A DNA stretch of 64,000 nucleotides from Nitrincola iocasae (GCF_008727795.1 NZ_CP044222.1:2666001-2730000), one strand, 5' to 3'. Shown: positions 24,754 through 33,502, counted from the first letter of the stretch. Translations and numbers: made by a program. Notes: generated by a model from the sequence alone, not told the origin.

Positions 24754-25740
24754 TTATTTTTGTGAATTCAATGTATCTGATGGCAATTCGCCAAACTGTT
24801 TCCTGTACAAGTAGGCCAGCCGTCCCATATGAACAATCCCCCACTGGTTAGCTATTTCTGTCACCGTTCTTTGTTTGTCGCTCGTATTGAGCAGTTCGTC
24901 TCGAATGCCCTCCAGGCGAACGCTTCTGAGGTACTCCATAGGTGACATGCCCAAGACATTACCGAAGATGTTTTGAAGTGACCGGTAGCTGCAGCCCGCA
25001 TAAGTCGCCAACTCTTCCACTGTAATTTTTGCATGGGCATGGGCATGAATATAATCACGCGCACGCTTGAGATTGCGCGGCATGATCACGGGATTTGCAG
25101 CTGACTCAACAATATCCGCAAAGCTATTGGGATGCAGGCTAATAAATTGTGTCAGCAGATAATTTTCAAGGTTGGCAAGACTGATGGGGTTCATCAAGAC
25201 CCCAAGCGGTCCATTCATTTCTTTCATTGCGTAAGCCACGGCATTCTTCAGAGCCTGCCCGGCAGGTTTGGTAAGATCAACGCTTTTGGCCAGTTTAAAA
25301 TCAATACTTCCTGCCTTCTCTCCCAATAAGCCACGCGCATGTTGCCGCAGTGCATCATGGCTAAATATCAGTGCATCACCAGCATAACCCTGCAGATCCA
25401 GCTTGTATGGCCTATCCATATTGATAATCAGCCCCTGATTCGCTGAAATATCACTGGCTTCACCATGTTGCTGCAATCTTCCGGAACCGGATGTTTGAAA
25501 ATTAAGTGAAATAACCTCCGAACACTGATCCTCTTTTACTAAGGCCTCTATTGGTGCGCCCTCGCCATACGAGAACGACGATAATCTAAGTTTGTTAACA
25601 ACACAGCTGCAAACAGAAGAATTCAGGCGGGCTTTTTTATTGGTGATATTTAGCTCATGCGGCGTGAACTGCTTCCCCAGCACATGGCGGATCTCATCAA
25701 TATTCGTTGAAGAAAAAACATGATGATTGAATAGGTTCAT
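24754..25740 (-). CDS. AraC family transcriptional regulator
   Basis: A regulator of about 328 residues with an N-terminal cupin-like AraC sensor domain and a C-terminal double helix-turn-helix (about 225-328; ITVEELATYAGCSYRSLQNIF, then the second helix pair and LAYLYRKQFGELPSD). The start is placed at the ATG at 25740, preceded by AAGAG at seven bases; a GTG ten codons upstream and an ATG six codons upstream are alternatives. It is convergent with fdhA and upstream of nothing obvious. It might regulate fdhA or the adjacent adhesin, but no site was found. Confidence 0.88.
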   Translation of the reverse strand: MNLFNHHVFSSTNIDEIRHVLGKQFTPHELNITNKKARLNSSVCSCVVNKLRLSSFSYGEGAPIEALVKEDQCSEVISLNFQTSGSGRLQQHGEASDISANQGLIINMDRPYKLDLQGYAGDALIFSHDALRQHARGLLGEKAGSIDFKLAKSVDLTKPAGQALKNAVAYAMKEMNGPLGVLMNPISLANLENYLLTQFISLHPNSFADIVESAANPVIMPRNLKRARDYIHAHAHAKITVEELATYAGCSYRSLQNIFGNVLGMSPMEYLRSVRLEGIRDELLNTSDKQRTVTEIANQWGIVHMGRLAYLYRKQFGELPSDTLNSQK

Positions 25741-25982
25741 GGCGAACTCTTGAGCCATAACTACACTCACTGTCTGATCTATCAGGTAGATAGCGGCGTG
25801 TCCGTTTGCTTGTTAGTTACGAAGCGTTCACCCAACTAAATAATACCGCACCAGCGATGATAATATAGCTATTGGATTCTCGGGTCGAGAAGTACTTGAC
25901 AGCGCGTTTTTTCAACCAACAGATAGCAAGGCCTATAGCCGCACACACGGCGAGGTATCCACTTAGCTTGCAGGGTGATAAA

Positions 25983-28900
25983 TCACCACCTCATCCGGAA
26001 GGTCGCGGCAATGGCGTGCTGTCGATCGGAGTCGGCAAATTCTCCACGGTACTCCAGATCCAGCTGCGAATACTTGCTCAAGTATGTACTAACACCCAAC
26101 AGGGTCTGTGCGCGGTTGCGATCCGTGGCTGGCCCCTTGATATTGAACGAAACGTCGCCATTCGCGGCAAAGGCCGGGTTGAGCGAAGCCTCGCGATACA
26201 GGTGTTCATGTACCCAGGACAGGCCCAGTGTGGTATTGAACTGCATACCATTGGAACTTTTCAGCTCACTGTTCATGCGTGCTCCCAATACCGAGCGCAG
26301 CGAATTCATGCGGTCGTCACCATAGGTCAGACTGGCATCACCAGCACCGGTTTCGGTAAAGCCCTTCTGGCGATAATGGCCGTACTCCAACCCGGCAAAC
26401 GGTGTCACCCAATGGTTATCGGACAAGGTGTAATGCCTGCCCGCTTCAAGCGACAAGCCAAGCGCATCGATGTTGTATTCGGACTTTGCAGCACCGGAGA
26501 AGCCAGTGAACTGCACCTCTCGTGTACTGTTGACACTGTGGTGACCTATGCCAAAGATGGTATTGAGATAGTTATCGGTCCACTGCTTGCGGCTATAGGC
26601 GGCCAACTGGTAACTGTCGATACCAGAGCCACCCGCGTGCATGTTGACATTGCTACGGGTGTAGCCGAAAGCGACCCCAGCCACTAGACCATCCTGCATT
26701 TCGCTATCGTAACCCAGCACTATGCCATGGCTTTTATGCTTTGCCTTCGATGCTTTGCCATCGCTGTCGATGTCACCCAATCCGCTTATTCCTCGCAGCC
26801 AAACAGTCCGGCTCGGCTTGGATGTATCAAGCAGGCTAGCCACATCATCGCCGCTATAGGCCAACTGCTCACCAATGACCCGAGTGAACTGATGGGACGC
26901 ACGCGCCACCTGCGGCAGGGTGTGAGTATGCTGTTCCCCAGAGAGGCTACCGTAGGCGTCAGGTAGCTGTTCCGCTGGAAGCATATTGAGCGCATCGAAG
27001 AGGTCTACAGCCTGATCCGATGTAGCGAAACTGTCGAGGTTGAGCGCAAGGCTCTGCTGGTTCGGCGTCAGTAGCTCACTGACTACCGCCTCAAAGCTCA
27101 ACTGTTCGATCAGCATGCCGTATTCAGTGCCCGTAATCACTGGGGTGAGCTGCAGGGTGGCACCGAGATTGTTGCTGATATTGTCAATAATGGGATTGAA
27201 GCCGTTCTGCGGATCGCCCGCCAGTACCAGGCTGCCTGCATTGATTAGATTGTATTTAGTGCCAGCAATTGGCGCATGGCTGAACTGCAGGTCGAGCGTG
27301 CCATCCAGCGTTGCGGTGCCACTGACGTTGATCTGGTCATACTCGGTGCCCGGCGTGGGGCCGTCAATTTCCATGACGGTAGTGCTGCCCGAGTTCAATG
27401 TGAGGTCGCCGGTAATGTTCAGGAGGCCAGGGCTGTTGCCCGGTGACAGTATACCGCCACTGTTGACAACAAGGTTGCTCAGTGTGCCGGAGCCACCCAG
27501 GATGGCGCCACTGTTGACGAAAGTATTCCCTGCGATGCTGCCGTTGACGAGAAGCTTACCCGCAGAAATGATGGTGTCACCACTGTAGGTATTGGCACCA
27601 ATCAGCGTAAGAACTCCAACTCCCTGTTGGGTCAAGGAACCAGAACCGCTAATCTCGCCAGCAAAACTCAAGGCATCCGAGCGATTGAAGACCAGCGCCC
27701 CGTTGTTAGTGACGTTACCATCAATCGAACCGGTCACCCCGGCATCACCAATCTGCAAGGTGCCGCCAGAGATGGTGGTACCTCCAGTGTAGCTGTTGCT
27801 GCCGGTCAGCGTCAGGATGCCGCCACCTTGCTGAGTCAACGAGCCAGAACCACTAATCTCATCCACAAAGTCCAGATCATCCGAACGGTTGAAGATCAGG
27901 GCCCCATTGTTAGTGACGTTACCATCAATCGAACCGGTCACCCCGGCATCACCAATCTGCAAGCTGCCATCAGAGATCATGGTACCGCCACTGTAGCTGT
28001 TGCTACCGGTCAGCGTCAGAGTGCCAGCGCCTTGCTGAGTCAACGATCCAGAGCCACTGATCTCGCCCGCAAAGCTCAAGGCATCCGAACGATTGAAGAT
28101 CAGGGCCGCATTGTTGGTGACATCACCAGTAATAGAACCGACAGTGCCGCCATTGCCGATCACCAAGGTGCCAGCAGAAATTGTAGTGCCGCCCGCATAG
28201 GTGTTGGCGCCAGTCAGCGTCGTGTGGCCGGTCCCGGCGACGTTCATGCTACCCATACCACTGATAACGCCAGACAGGATATTGCTGTTGCCACCGTTAT
28301 CGAAATTATTGTTGCCAGCAAGAATCATGTTCTGATTCAGCATGGTCGCTCTTGCCGTGCGCAAGGTGCCGCCGTCGAAGTTGATTGTGGAGTCGCCTAA
28401 CTCGCTGCCAGTGGAGTAGGTGACAAGGAGAGCAATACCATTTTCGGTAGTGTAGGGGTCTATCGCAAACACAGACTCTTCAAAACTCGGGAAGGTGGAA
28501 GAGATCAACAGCGTCCCACCCTTCAGGTTCCAGCCCAGGCCGCTGGTGTTGCTCCCCGTCACGGTCCAGGTACCGCTACCGGTCATATCCAGCGTTTGAA
28601 AACCCTGGTATTGCTGGCCGGAGCCAAGGTTGTCGATGTTAAAGCTGCTGTTCCCGGTTCCACCCAGGACGAGGGTATCGCCACCATTGGTGGTGCCGCT
28701 GCTGCTGACGACCTTGCCACTGATTGACCAACCAGCCTCGAGGATCAGCGTATTACCGCCGCCGGATAGATTGATGGCGTTGGCCTGGGGGCCGCTGATG
28801 AGGCTGGTGCCGTGGGCGCCCCCAGCGATGGAACCGCTGTTAGTAATGGTTGAGGCACCGAGGGCCGAAATGCCAACGCCGCCGTTACCGCCACTACCGG

Positions 28901-30659
28901 TAACACCACCGGCGTTACCGCCAATGCCGCCGACGATCGTGCCTGAGTTGGTAAAAACAGAATGATCAAGGCTGACAGCAGCGCCACCGTTACCACCATC
29001 ACCACCACTGATAATAAAACCGCCACTACCGTCACTGCCGCCATTACCGCCCGCACCGCCATAAATATTACCGGAGTTGGTCAGGGTAGAATCAATTACA
29101 TCTATGCCATATGCACCGTCACCGCCGTCACCACCCGTGCCACCGTTGCCACCAGTGCCACCACTACCTCCAGTACCGCCGTTACCGCCATATCCGCCAG
29201 CCCATAGTGTACCCGTGCCACCGGTGCTGCCAGAGCTGCCGCTGCTGCCAGCGACACCACCCGCCCCGCCCGCCCCGCCGGTGCCACCGTAGCAAAAGTT
29301 GCTAGTGGTACTACAGTCGCCTCCGGTGCCACCGTTGCCACCGGTGCCGCCAATGCCGCCGTTGCCGCCGCTGCCACCAACGCCTCCGGCCCCGCCGGAA
29401 ATAGTGCCGGAATTAGTCAGTGTAATACCATCTCCAAACACCGCTATATTACCGTCACCACCGTTGCCACCTTGACCACCCTGACCACCAGTGCCGCCGG
29501 TGCCGCCAAAGCCACCCGTGCCGCCGTTGCTGTTGTTGCCGTAATCGCCATCGCTACCACTGGGGGCACCCGTGCCACCGGTGCCACCGAAGCTTGTCTG
29601 AATTTCGCCCGTGCCGCCCGTGCCGCCTGTGCCGCCCATGCCGCCCGTGCCACCAGTGCCGCCATGACCACCGCTGCCTCCCGCACCGCCGGAAATAGCG
29701 CCAAAATTGATCAGGGTGAAGCCCGTTCCAGACACAGCGATATCACCGTCGCCACCATCACCACCGCTACTGCCCAAGCCACCAGCACTACCGGCGGCGC
29801 CGTTGCCACCCCAGCCACCGTTGCCGTTGTCACCACCGTCACCACCGTCACCACCGCTGCCAGCCGCTTCGCCGGAGCCACCGTTGCCACCCCTGCCACC
29901 ACTACCGCCATCACCACCGCTGCCGCCGTCGCCACCCTTGCCGCCCGTACCTCCCATACCGCCCGCGCCGCCAAAACCGCCGTCACCACCCACAATCGTG
30001 CCAGAAGTGTTAATGGTCAGGGTGAACCCCGTTCCAGACACAGCGATATCGCCGTCACCGCCATCGCCACCGCTACTGCCCAAGCCACCGGCACCCCCGG
30101 CATCACCCGCTCCACCATTGCCACCTACGCCGCCATCAGTACCATCAGTGCCATCGATGCCGTTACCATAGAGACAGTTACCGCTAAAAACATCAAAGTT
30201 TAAACAGTTGATACCGCCATCGGTACCTCTGATACCATCACTGCCTGCGCTGCCATTACTGCCAGTGACACTAGAGTTGTAGCCGATACCACCAGCGCCA
30301 CCCTGACCGCCGGTACCGCCATAACCGCCGCGAATGGTACCGTTTAACAGGTATGCATCGGCGTCTGGAAACTGAAAGCCAAGACCACCATGGGTGCCAT
30401 CGCCACCGCTGCTACCGGTCGGGATGGTATCCGTGCCTACAGATCCAGTGCTTCCAACCGTTCCAGCGGTGCCGTCTGTGCCCGATGAGTTGACAAGTGT
30501 TGTCACCGCCCAGGCTGTTGGGGTGGCGAAGGCGAGTGTAGCGGCCAGTGCCGCACTCTTAACGAGGCTCCTACCCTTGCCATGTGAACGTGCAATTTCG
30601 GGTGCAACCTGGACAACACCGGATACACTGTTCTTTATTAGTCGGTAGACTTTGTTCAT
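25983..30659 (-). CDS. Giant autotransporter adhesin with glycine-rich arms
   Basis: A 1558-residue classical autotransporter. An extended signal peptide (1-51, Met-Asn-Lys-Val-Tyr start, Ala-Trp-Ala end) is followed by a region of about 560 residues (60-620) dominated by Gly-Gly-X triplets interrupted by beta-helix-like rungs (TLTNSGTIxGG type), autotransporter-associated beta-strand repeats (three 68-residue units, about 791-995), and a C-terminal barrel (about 1275-1558) ending Arg-Met-Arg-Trp. Two cysteine pairs sit within the glycine region. The ATG at 30659 is preferred because the extended signal peptide begins there. It is expected to be surface-exposed and adhesive. It lies downstream of the intact DsbA/FrnE-like gene. 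Confidence 0.9.
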   Translation of the reverse strand: MNKVYRLIKNSVSGVVQVAPEIARSHGKGRSLVKSAALAATLAFATPTAWAVTTLVNSSGTDGTAGTVGSTGSVGTDTIPTGSSGGDGTHGGLGFQFPDADAYLLNGTIRGGYGGTGGQGGAGGIGYNSSVTGSNGSAGSDGIRGTDGGINCLNFDVFSGNCLYGNGIDGTDGTDGGVGGNGGAGDAGGAGGLGSSGGDGGDGDIAVSGTGFTLTINTSGTIVGGDGGFGGAGGMGGTGGKGGDGGSGGDGGSGGRGGNGGSGEAAGSGGDGGDGGDNGNGGWGGNGAAGSAGGLGSSGGDGGDGDIAVSGTGFTLINFGAISGGAGGSGGHGGTGGTGGMGGTGGTGGTGEIQTSFGGTGGTGAPSGSDGDYGNNSNGGTGGFGGTGGTGGQGGQGGNGGDGNIAVFGDGITLTNSGTISGGAGGVGGSGGNGGIGGTGGNGGTGGDCSTTSNFCYGGTGGAGGAGGVAGSSGSSGSTGGTGTLWAGGYGGNGGTGGSGGTGGNGGTGGDGGDGAYGIDVIDSTLTNSGNIYGGAGGNGGSDGSGGFIISGGDGGNGGAAVSLDHSVFTNSGTIVGGIGGNAGGVTGSGGNGGVGISALGASTITNSGSIAGGAHGTSLISGPQANAINLSGGGNTLILEAGWSISGKVVSSSGTTNGGDTLVLGGTGNSSFNIDNLGSGQQYQGFQTLDMTGSGTWTVTGSNTSGLGWNLKGGTLLISSTFPSFEESVFAIDPYTTENGIALLVTYSTGSELGDSTINFDGGTLRTARATMLNQNMILAGNNNFDNGGNSNILSGVISGMGSMNVAGTGHTTLTGANTYAGGTTISAGTLVIGNGGTVGSITGDVTNNAALIFNRSDALSFAGEISGSGSLTQQGAGTLTLTGSNSYSGGTMISDGSLQIGDAGVTGSIDGNVTNNGALIFNRSDDLDFVDEISGSGSLTQQGGGILTLTGSNSYTGGTTISGGTLQIGDAGVTGSIDGNVTNNGALVFNRSDALSFAGEISGSGSLTQQGVGVLTLIGANTYSGDTIISAGKLLVNGSIAGNTFVNSGAILGGSGTLSNLVVNSGGILSPGNSPGLLNITGDLTLNSGSTTVMEIDGPTPGTEYDQINVSGTATLDGTLDLQFSHAPIAGTKYNLINAGSLVLAGDPQNGFNPIIDNISNNLGATLQLTPVITGTEYGMLIEQLSFEAVVSELLTPNQQSLALNLDSFATSDQAVDLFDALNMLPAEQLPDAYGSLSGEQHTHTLPQVARASHQFTRVIGEQLAYSGDDVASLLDTSKPSRTVWLRGISGLGDIDSDGKASKAKHKSHGIVLGYDSEMQDGLVAGVAFGYTRSNVNMHAGGSGIDSYQLAAYSRKQWTDNYLNTIFGIGHHSVNSTREVQFTGFSGAAKSEYNIDALGLSLEAGRHYTLSDNHWVTPFAGLEYGHYRQKGFTETGAGDASLTYGDDRMNSLRSVLGARMNSELKSSNGMQFNTTLGLSWVHEHLYREASLNPAFAANGDVSFNIKGPATDRNRAQTLLGVSTYLSKYSQLDLEYRGEFADSDRQHAIAATFRMRW
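27674..28285 (-). repeat. Three 204-bp tandem repeats in the adhesin
   Basis: CATCCGA and the following sequence recur at 27674, 27878 and 28082, an exact 204-base period (68 codons). Each unit encodes NRSD-ALSFAGEISGSGSL-TLTG-YSGGT-SLQIG type beta-strand repeats. The second and third are close to identical over long stretches, indicating recent duplication or gene conversion. Confidence 0.85.
28850..30330 (-). repeat. Gly-Gly-X coding repeats
   Basis: Dense GGN-GGN-NNN codon repeats giving runs of Gly-Gly-Thr/Asn/Asp/Ser. They are arranged as paired arms around non-glycine tips and separated by short beta-helix rungs. Antisense ORFs rich in proline, alanine or threonine here are artefacts of this composition. 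Confidence 0.85.
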
Positions 30660-30982
30660 TATTGTTTTCCACAAAGTAATGCTTGGCATCAAGCTCTGGT
30701 ATTAAAAACGTGAACCAAGCTTGACTTCAACACTCAACCCTAAAGAGGAAGTAGATATGTGCGTGATATGGATAAAGGTGCGCAAAATGGATATATAAGA
30801 CGGGTTATCGAAAGGCTTACGGAATCAGAAACGGCCAATCAAAAGAATATAAACCTGTTGCTAAAGAAACCCAGCAGATGCCTGTGCGAAGCTGCAAAAC
30901 AGGAGGGTGTGTTGTTTGTCTGAAAAGAATTGATTCGCCCGGGGACCGGGCTCCTACAATCAAATAACCTGTCAGATTTTGC
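30660..30982. other. Upstream region of the giant adhesin gene
   Basis: 323 bases between the DsbA-like gene and the adhesin. It contains one REP unit at 30934-30958 and a plus-strand 13-codon ORF at 30757-30798 with a good ribosome site (AGAGGA), probably chance. No clear promoter for the adhesin could be chosen. Confidence 0.5.
30934..30958. repeat. Single REP unit D
   Basis: One copy of TTCGCCCGG-GGA-CCGGGC + TCCTACA immediately after the 3' end of the DsbA-like gene at 30983 (minus strand), identical to the units in clusters A and C. Confidence 0.85.
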
Positions 30983-31624
30983 TTAGCTGGCAACAATATT
31001 CCGCAAGCTTTTCACCAGTGTTTCAGGCTCCTGGGCACCAGATATCAAGTACTGATCATTGATAATAAACGCCGGAACAGAGCTGATACCCATCTGCTGC
31101 CAGCGGGCTTCATCTTCACGCACAGCCTGCACATACTGATCTGATGCCAGCACCTGTTGAGCGGCTTGACCATCCAGGCCAATGCTTTTCACCCAATGAA
31201 CCAATACCGCTGGATCACTGATCTCGGCGTCATAGCCAAAGTAAGCTTCAAACAGCGCTTTTTTCATCTCGGTTTGCTTGCCCTGCTCCGCCGCCCACTT
31301 CACCAGCCGATGTGCATTGAAGGTATTGCGGGTATGACGCTGCTGCAGCGATGAAAAATTCAACCCCAGACCCTCGGCAATCTCTTGCATCTGAGCCTGA
31401 GCTTGCTGCATCTCTTCTACACTACGACCATACTTGCGACTAAGGGCCTGCAGTATGGGTTCGCCATCCCCATCGGGATCTGGATTCAACTCAAAGGCAT
31501 GCCATTCAACGGTAAAGGTCATTTCAGCTTTCAGTTGCTGCATGGCCAGTTCCAGTCGGGCATAACCTATGGCACACCAGGGGCAGGCAATGTCTGAAAT
31601 AATATCAATTCTGACGGGTTGCAT
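30983..31624 (-). CDS. DsbA family oxidoreductase, FrnE-like
   Basis: A 213-residue thioredoxin-fold protein with helical insertion. The active site is Cys14-Pro-Trp-Cys17, the cis-Pro region is SSVPAF near residue 180, and the middle includes FELNPDPDGDGEP, typical of FrnE-like proteins. No signal peptide, so it is cytoplasmic; related proteins are dithiol oxidoreductases linked with oxidative stress. The ATG at 31624 has GGAGAGG upstream. A paralogue with an internal deletion lies at 22698-23090. It is divergent from the Slp-like lipoprotein gene, and homology between the paralogues extends into this upstream region. Confidence 0.93.
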   Translation of the reverse strand: MQPVRIDIISDIACPWCAIGYARLELAMQQLKAEMTFTVEWHAFELNPDPDGDGEPILQALSRKYGRSVEEMQQAQAQMQEIAEGLGLNFSSLQQRHTRNTFNAHRLVKWAAEQGKQTEMKKALFEAYFGYDAEISDPAVLVHWVKSIGLDGQAAQQVLASDQYVQAVREDEARWQQMGISSVPAFIINDQYLISGAQEPETLVKSLRNIVAS

Positions 31625-31717
31625 AGAACCTCTCCAGTAGTAATTAAAAAACCCAATGCCGCAGAACACTATTCACGACTCACTCGATGAGCACCACAGG
31701 TTCGGTTAGTTTACGGA

Positions 31718-31723
31718 TATAAT
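31718..31723 (+). promoter_or_regulatory. TATAAT -10 element for the Slp-like gene
   Basis: A perfect TATAAT within TTTACGGATATAAT, about 60 bases before the plus-strand start at 31782. The related sequence TTTACGGATACAAT appears at the same distance upstream of the other DsbA-like copy (23171). No good -35 is visible. Confidence 0.45.
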
Positions 31724-31781
31724 AGTCAAATTAACTGTCTAACCGCGTATAGGCAGAACCATGTTCACAGGAGCCTCCGCC

Positions 31782-32303
31782 ATGAACCGCATGATGCTAT
31801 TTATAACCGCCCTTCTGATTGGCGGCTGTGCTTCAATTCCCTCTGATTTGCGTACGGCAACTGAACAAACCTTACTGCCTTTTTCATCGACAGTCACCAC
31901 TGAACCTTCAGGTCAAATCGCACGTTGGGGCGGTGAGATTGCTAAGGTAAGTAATCTGCAACAGGGTAGCCTGTTAGAAGTAGTTGAATTTTCACTAAAC
32001 GCCAGTGGACGCCCAGTGAAGGCGGATACCAGTGGGGGGCGGTTTAGAATTCTGGTATCCGGTTTTATTGACCCGGCGATCTATGTACCCGGACGCTTGG
32101 TAACCGTACTGGGCAGCTTTTCAGCTACCGAAGAGGATAAGGTAGGAGATCAAGCCTACCTGTTCCCGGTACTCCAATCTGAACAATTACACCTATGGCC
32201 CGAGATTGAGGAACCCTCGAATTGCAACTGTAATTACGATCCATTTTCCTTCCACAGAAGTTTTATGATGCGACCGATCATTATTGTTCCAGCGGATAAT
32301 TAG
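31782..32303 (+). CDS. Slp family outer-membrane lipoprotein
   Basis: A 173-residue lipoprotein with lipobox LIGGC (Cys at about 15) and the Slp-family core WGGEIAKVSNLQQG, LEVVEFSLNASGRP, FIDPAIYVPGRLVTVLGSF. In E. coli, Slp is a starvation- and acid-induced outer-membrane lipoprotein; the role here is unknown. The ATG at 31782 is preferred over one seven codons upstream because it begins a clean signal peptide and has CAGGAG ahead. The C terminus has CNCNYDP. The last 23 bases overlap the convergent hydrolase gene. Confidence 0.88.
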   Translation: MNRMMLFITALLIGGCASIPSDLRTATEQTLLPFSSTVTTEPSGQIARWGGEIAKVSNLQQGSLLEVVEFSLNASGRPVKADTSGGRFRILVSGFIDPAIYVPGRLVTVLGSFSATEEDKVGDQAYLFPVLQSEQLHLWPEIEEPSNCNCNYDPFSFHRSFMMRPIIIVPADN

Positions 32304-33396
32304 TATCCCCCTGGCTGGAACCGTTAACCTGCAGAAACGCCGACAGCTGCTCTATGATCTGCCGGTGCATGGCTCGCCTTTTGTCGCGGCCCTCGATACA
32401 AACATAGACATCGTCAGGTTCTTCCACCTTCAAAACCTGAAGCGCCTTTTCAGTGCATAACCCTAAAAAGTCAAAATGCGCCAGTTGCTCAGGTTCGTGA
32501 TAGCGAAACGTTTGTTGCAACAATTGGGTGATAAGATAGCGTGATTCAATATCAAGATCGAGGCCCATAATGTTCTTGGGTGCCGCATAAATCAGCATAG
32601 GCACATCAATAGCAGCCAGGCTGTTACGATCAAAACTTTGACTACCACCCAGGTCAAAAATGGCAAAGGCTTTGATGCGTGAGTCAGACCAATCCATCTC
32701 CATTTGCTGGATATCGTCAGGGGTTTTAGCAACACCCCAATCGGTGAATAAACCGCAAATGAGTTCAACGGGATTGAGCTGACAAAATTCATCAAATTGC
32801 GTCGCACTGTATCGCGCTCCGGCCAGCATCATTGCCGTATGCCCACCAAGAGAGTGGCCAGCCATGTAAATTTCATCCTGGCGAACCTGGTCAGCAAAAA
32901 CGAAATCCGTGCTGATATAGTCGATCACCCGCGAGATGTCGTGTGCACGCTGCCACAACTCGCGACGCTGCTCAGGGTCTCGGAAAAAATGCGAAGTACC
33001 GGGATGGTTGATAGCGACCACCAGATAGCCTTGAGCAACCATCGCCTGGGCTAACCAGGCCTGATTATGCGCTGTGCCAAACAGCCCATGGGATAACACA
33101 AGCACAGGAAAAGAGTCCGCAATTGGTGCCGCATCAGGCACCACGGCAATGGGCTCCCAAACAAGTTCGGTATTGCCATGCGCCCAAACAGGCTCACTGG
33201 AATCAACTGAGGGGTACCAAATATAGCCCTCCAGATTTCGTCCGGTTTTCGTATCTTCAAGACTGAAGTTTATCCTTCCCGTGGTGTAGTTCTGCGTGGG
33301 ATAAGGGTCTTGCGCCTGCGCTGTGGCAATGCATAACCCCAACCCGATAAATAGTAAACTCTGGTATAAACGCTTAAAACCTTGAAGGCGATGCAT
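32281..33396 (-). CDS. Secreted alpha/beta hydrolase (dienelactone hydrolase / PAF-acetylhydrolase-like)
   Basis: A 371-residue periplasmic or secreted hydrolase: signal peptide 1-28 (ATAQAQ end), an oxyanion region LVLSHGLFG, and nucleophile GHSLGGH. His and Asp candidates lie in the second half (for example HFDFLG). It resembles lipases and platelet-activating-factor acetylhydrolase-like esterases, so ester hydrolysis is expected. It is divergent from a membrane-bound AraC regulator; the gap carries two 22-base-spaced direct repeats that suggest control by it. Its 3' end overlaps the convergent Slp-like gene by 23 bases. Confidence 0.85.
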   Translation of the reverse strand: MHRLQGFKRLYQSLLFIGLGLCIATAQAQDPYPTQNYTTGRINFSLEDTKTGRNLEGYIWYPSVDSSEPVWAHGNTELVWEPIAVVPDAAPIADSFPVLVLSHGLFGTAHNQAWLAQAMVAQGYLVVAINHPGTSHFFRDPEQRRELWQRAHDISRVIDYISTDFVFADQVRQDEIYMAGHSLGGHTAMMLAGARYSATQFDEFCQLNPVELICGLFTDWGVAKTPDDIQQMEMDWSDSRIKAFAIFDLGGSQSFDRNSLAAIDVPMLIYAAPKNIMGLDLDIESRYLITQLLQQTFRYHEPEQLAHFDFLGLCTEKALQVLKVEEPDDVYVCIEGRDKRRAMHRQIIEQLSAFLQVNGSSQGDTNYPLEQ

Positions 33397-33460
33397 AGTG
33401 TTCCCCCGTTGGATTGAGTCGTGTCAGTAGTGACCACTATGGCATCGGATTTTCAATCTA

Positions 33461-33502
33461 ACGTCCTGAATCCGGTTTTACGACGTCCTCAATCCGGTTT
33501 TA
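33461..33502. promoter_or_regulatory. Two direct repeats, candidate AraC operator
   Basis: ACGTCCTGAATCCGGTTTTA at 33461 and the same with one change (CTC for CTG) at 33483, exactly 22 bases apart (about two helical turns), between the hydrolase gene and the divergent AraC gene. Tandem direct repeats on one DNA face are the usual AraC-type site. Confidence 0.65.

Noticed and set aside
28630..30203. Several plus-strand proline-, alanine- or threonine-rich ORFs
   Set aside because: They are antisense reads of Gly-Gly-X codons in the giant adhesin. Composition alone keeps these frames open.
28850..30330. Possible CRISPR or minisatellite array
   Set aside because: Repeats are short, degenerate, in phase with codons and encode a glycine-rich passenger; there is no constant repeat with unique spacers and no cas genes.
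30757..30798. 13-codon plus-strand ORF with a good ribosome site upstream of the adhesin
   Set aside because: Too short to judge, no conservation evidence, and it lies antisense to the leader of the adhesin gene.
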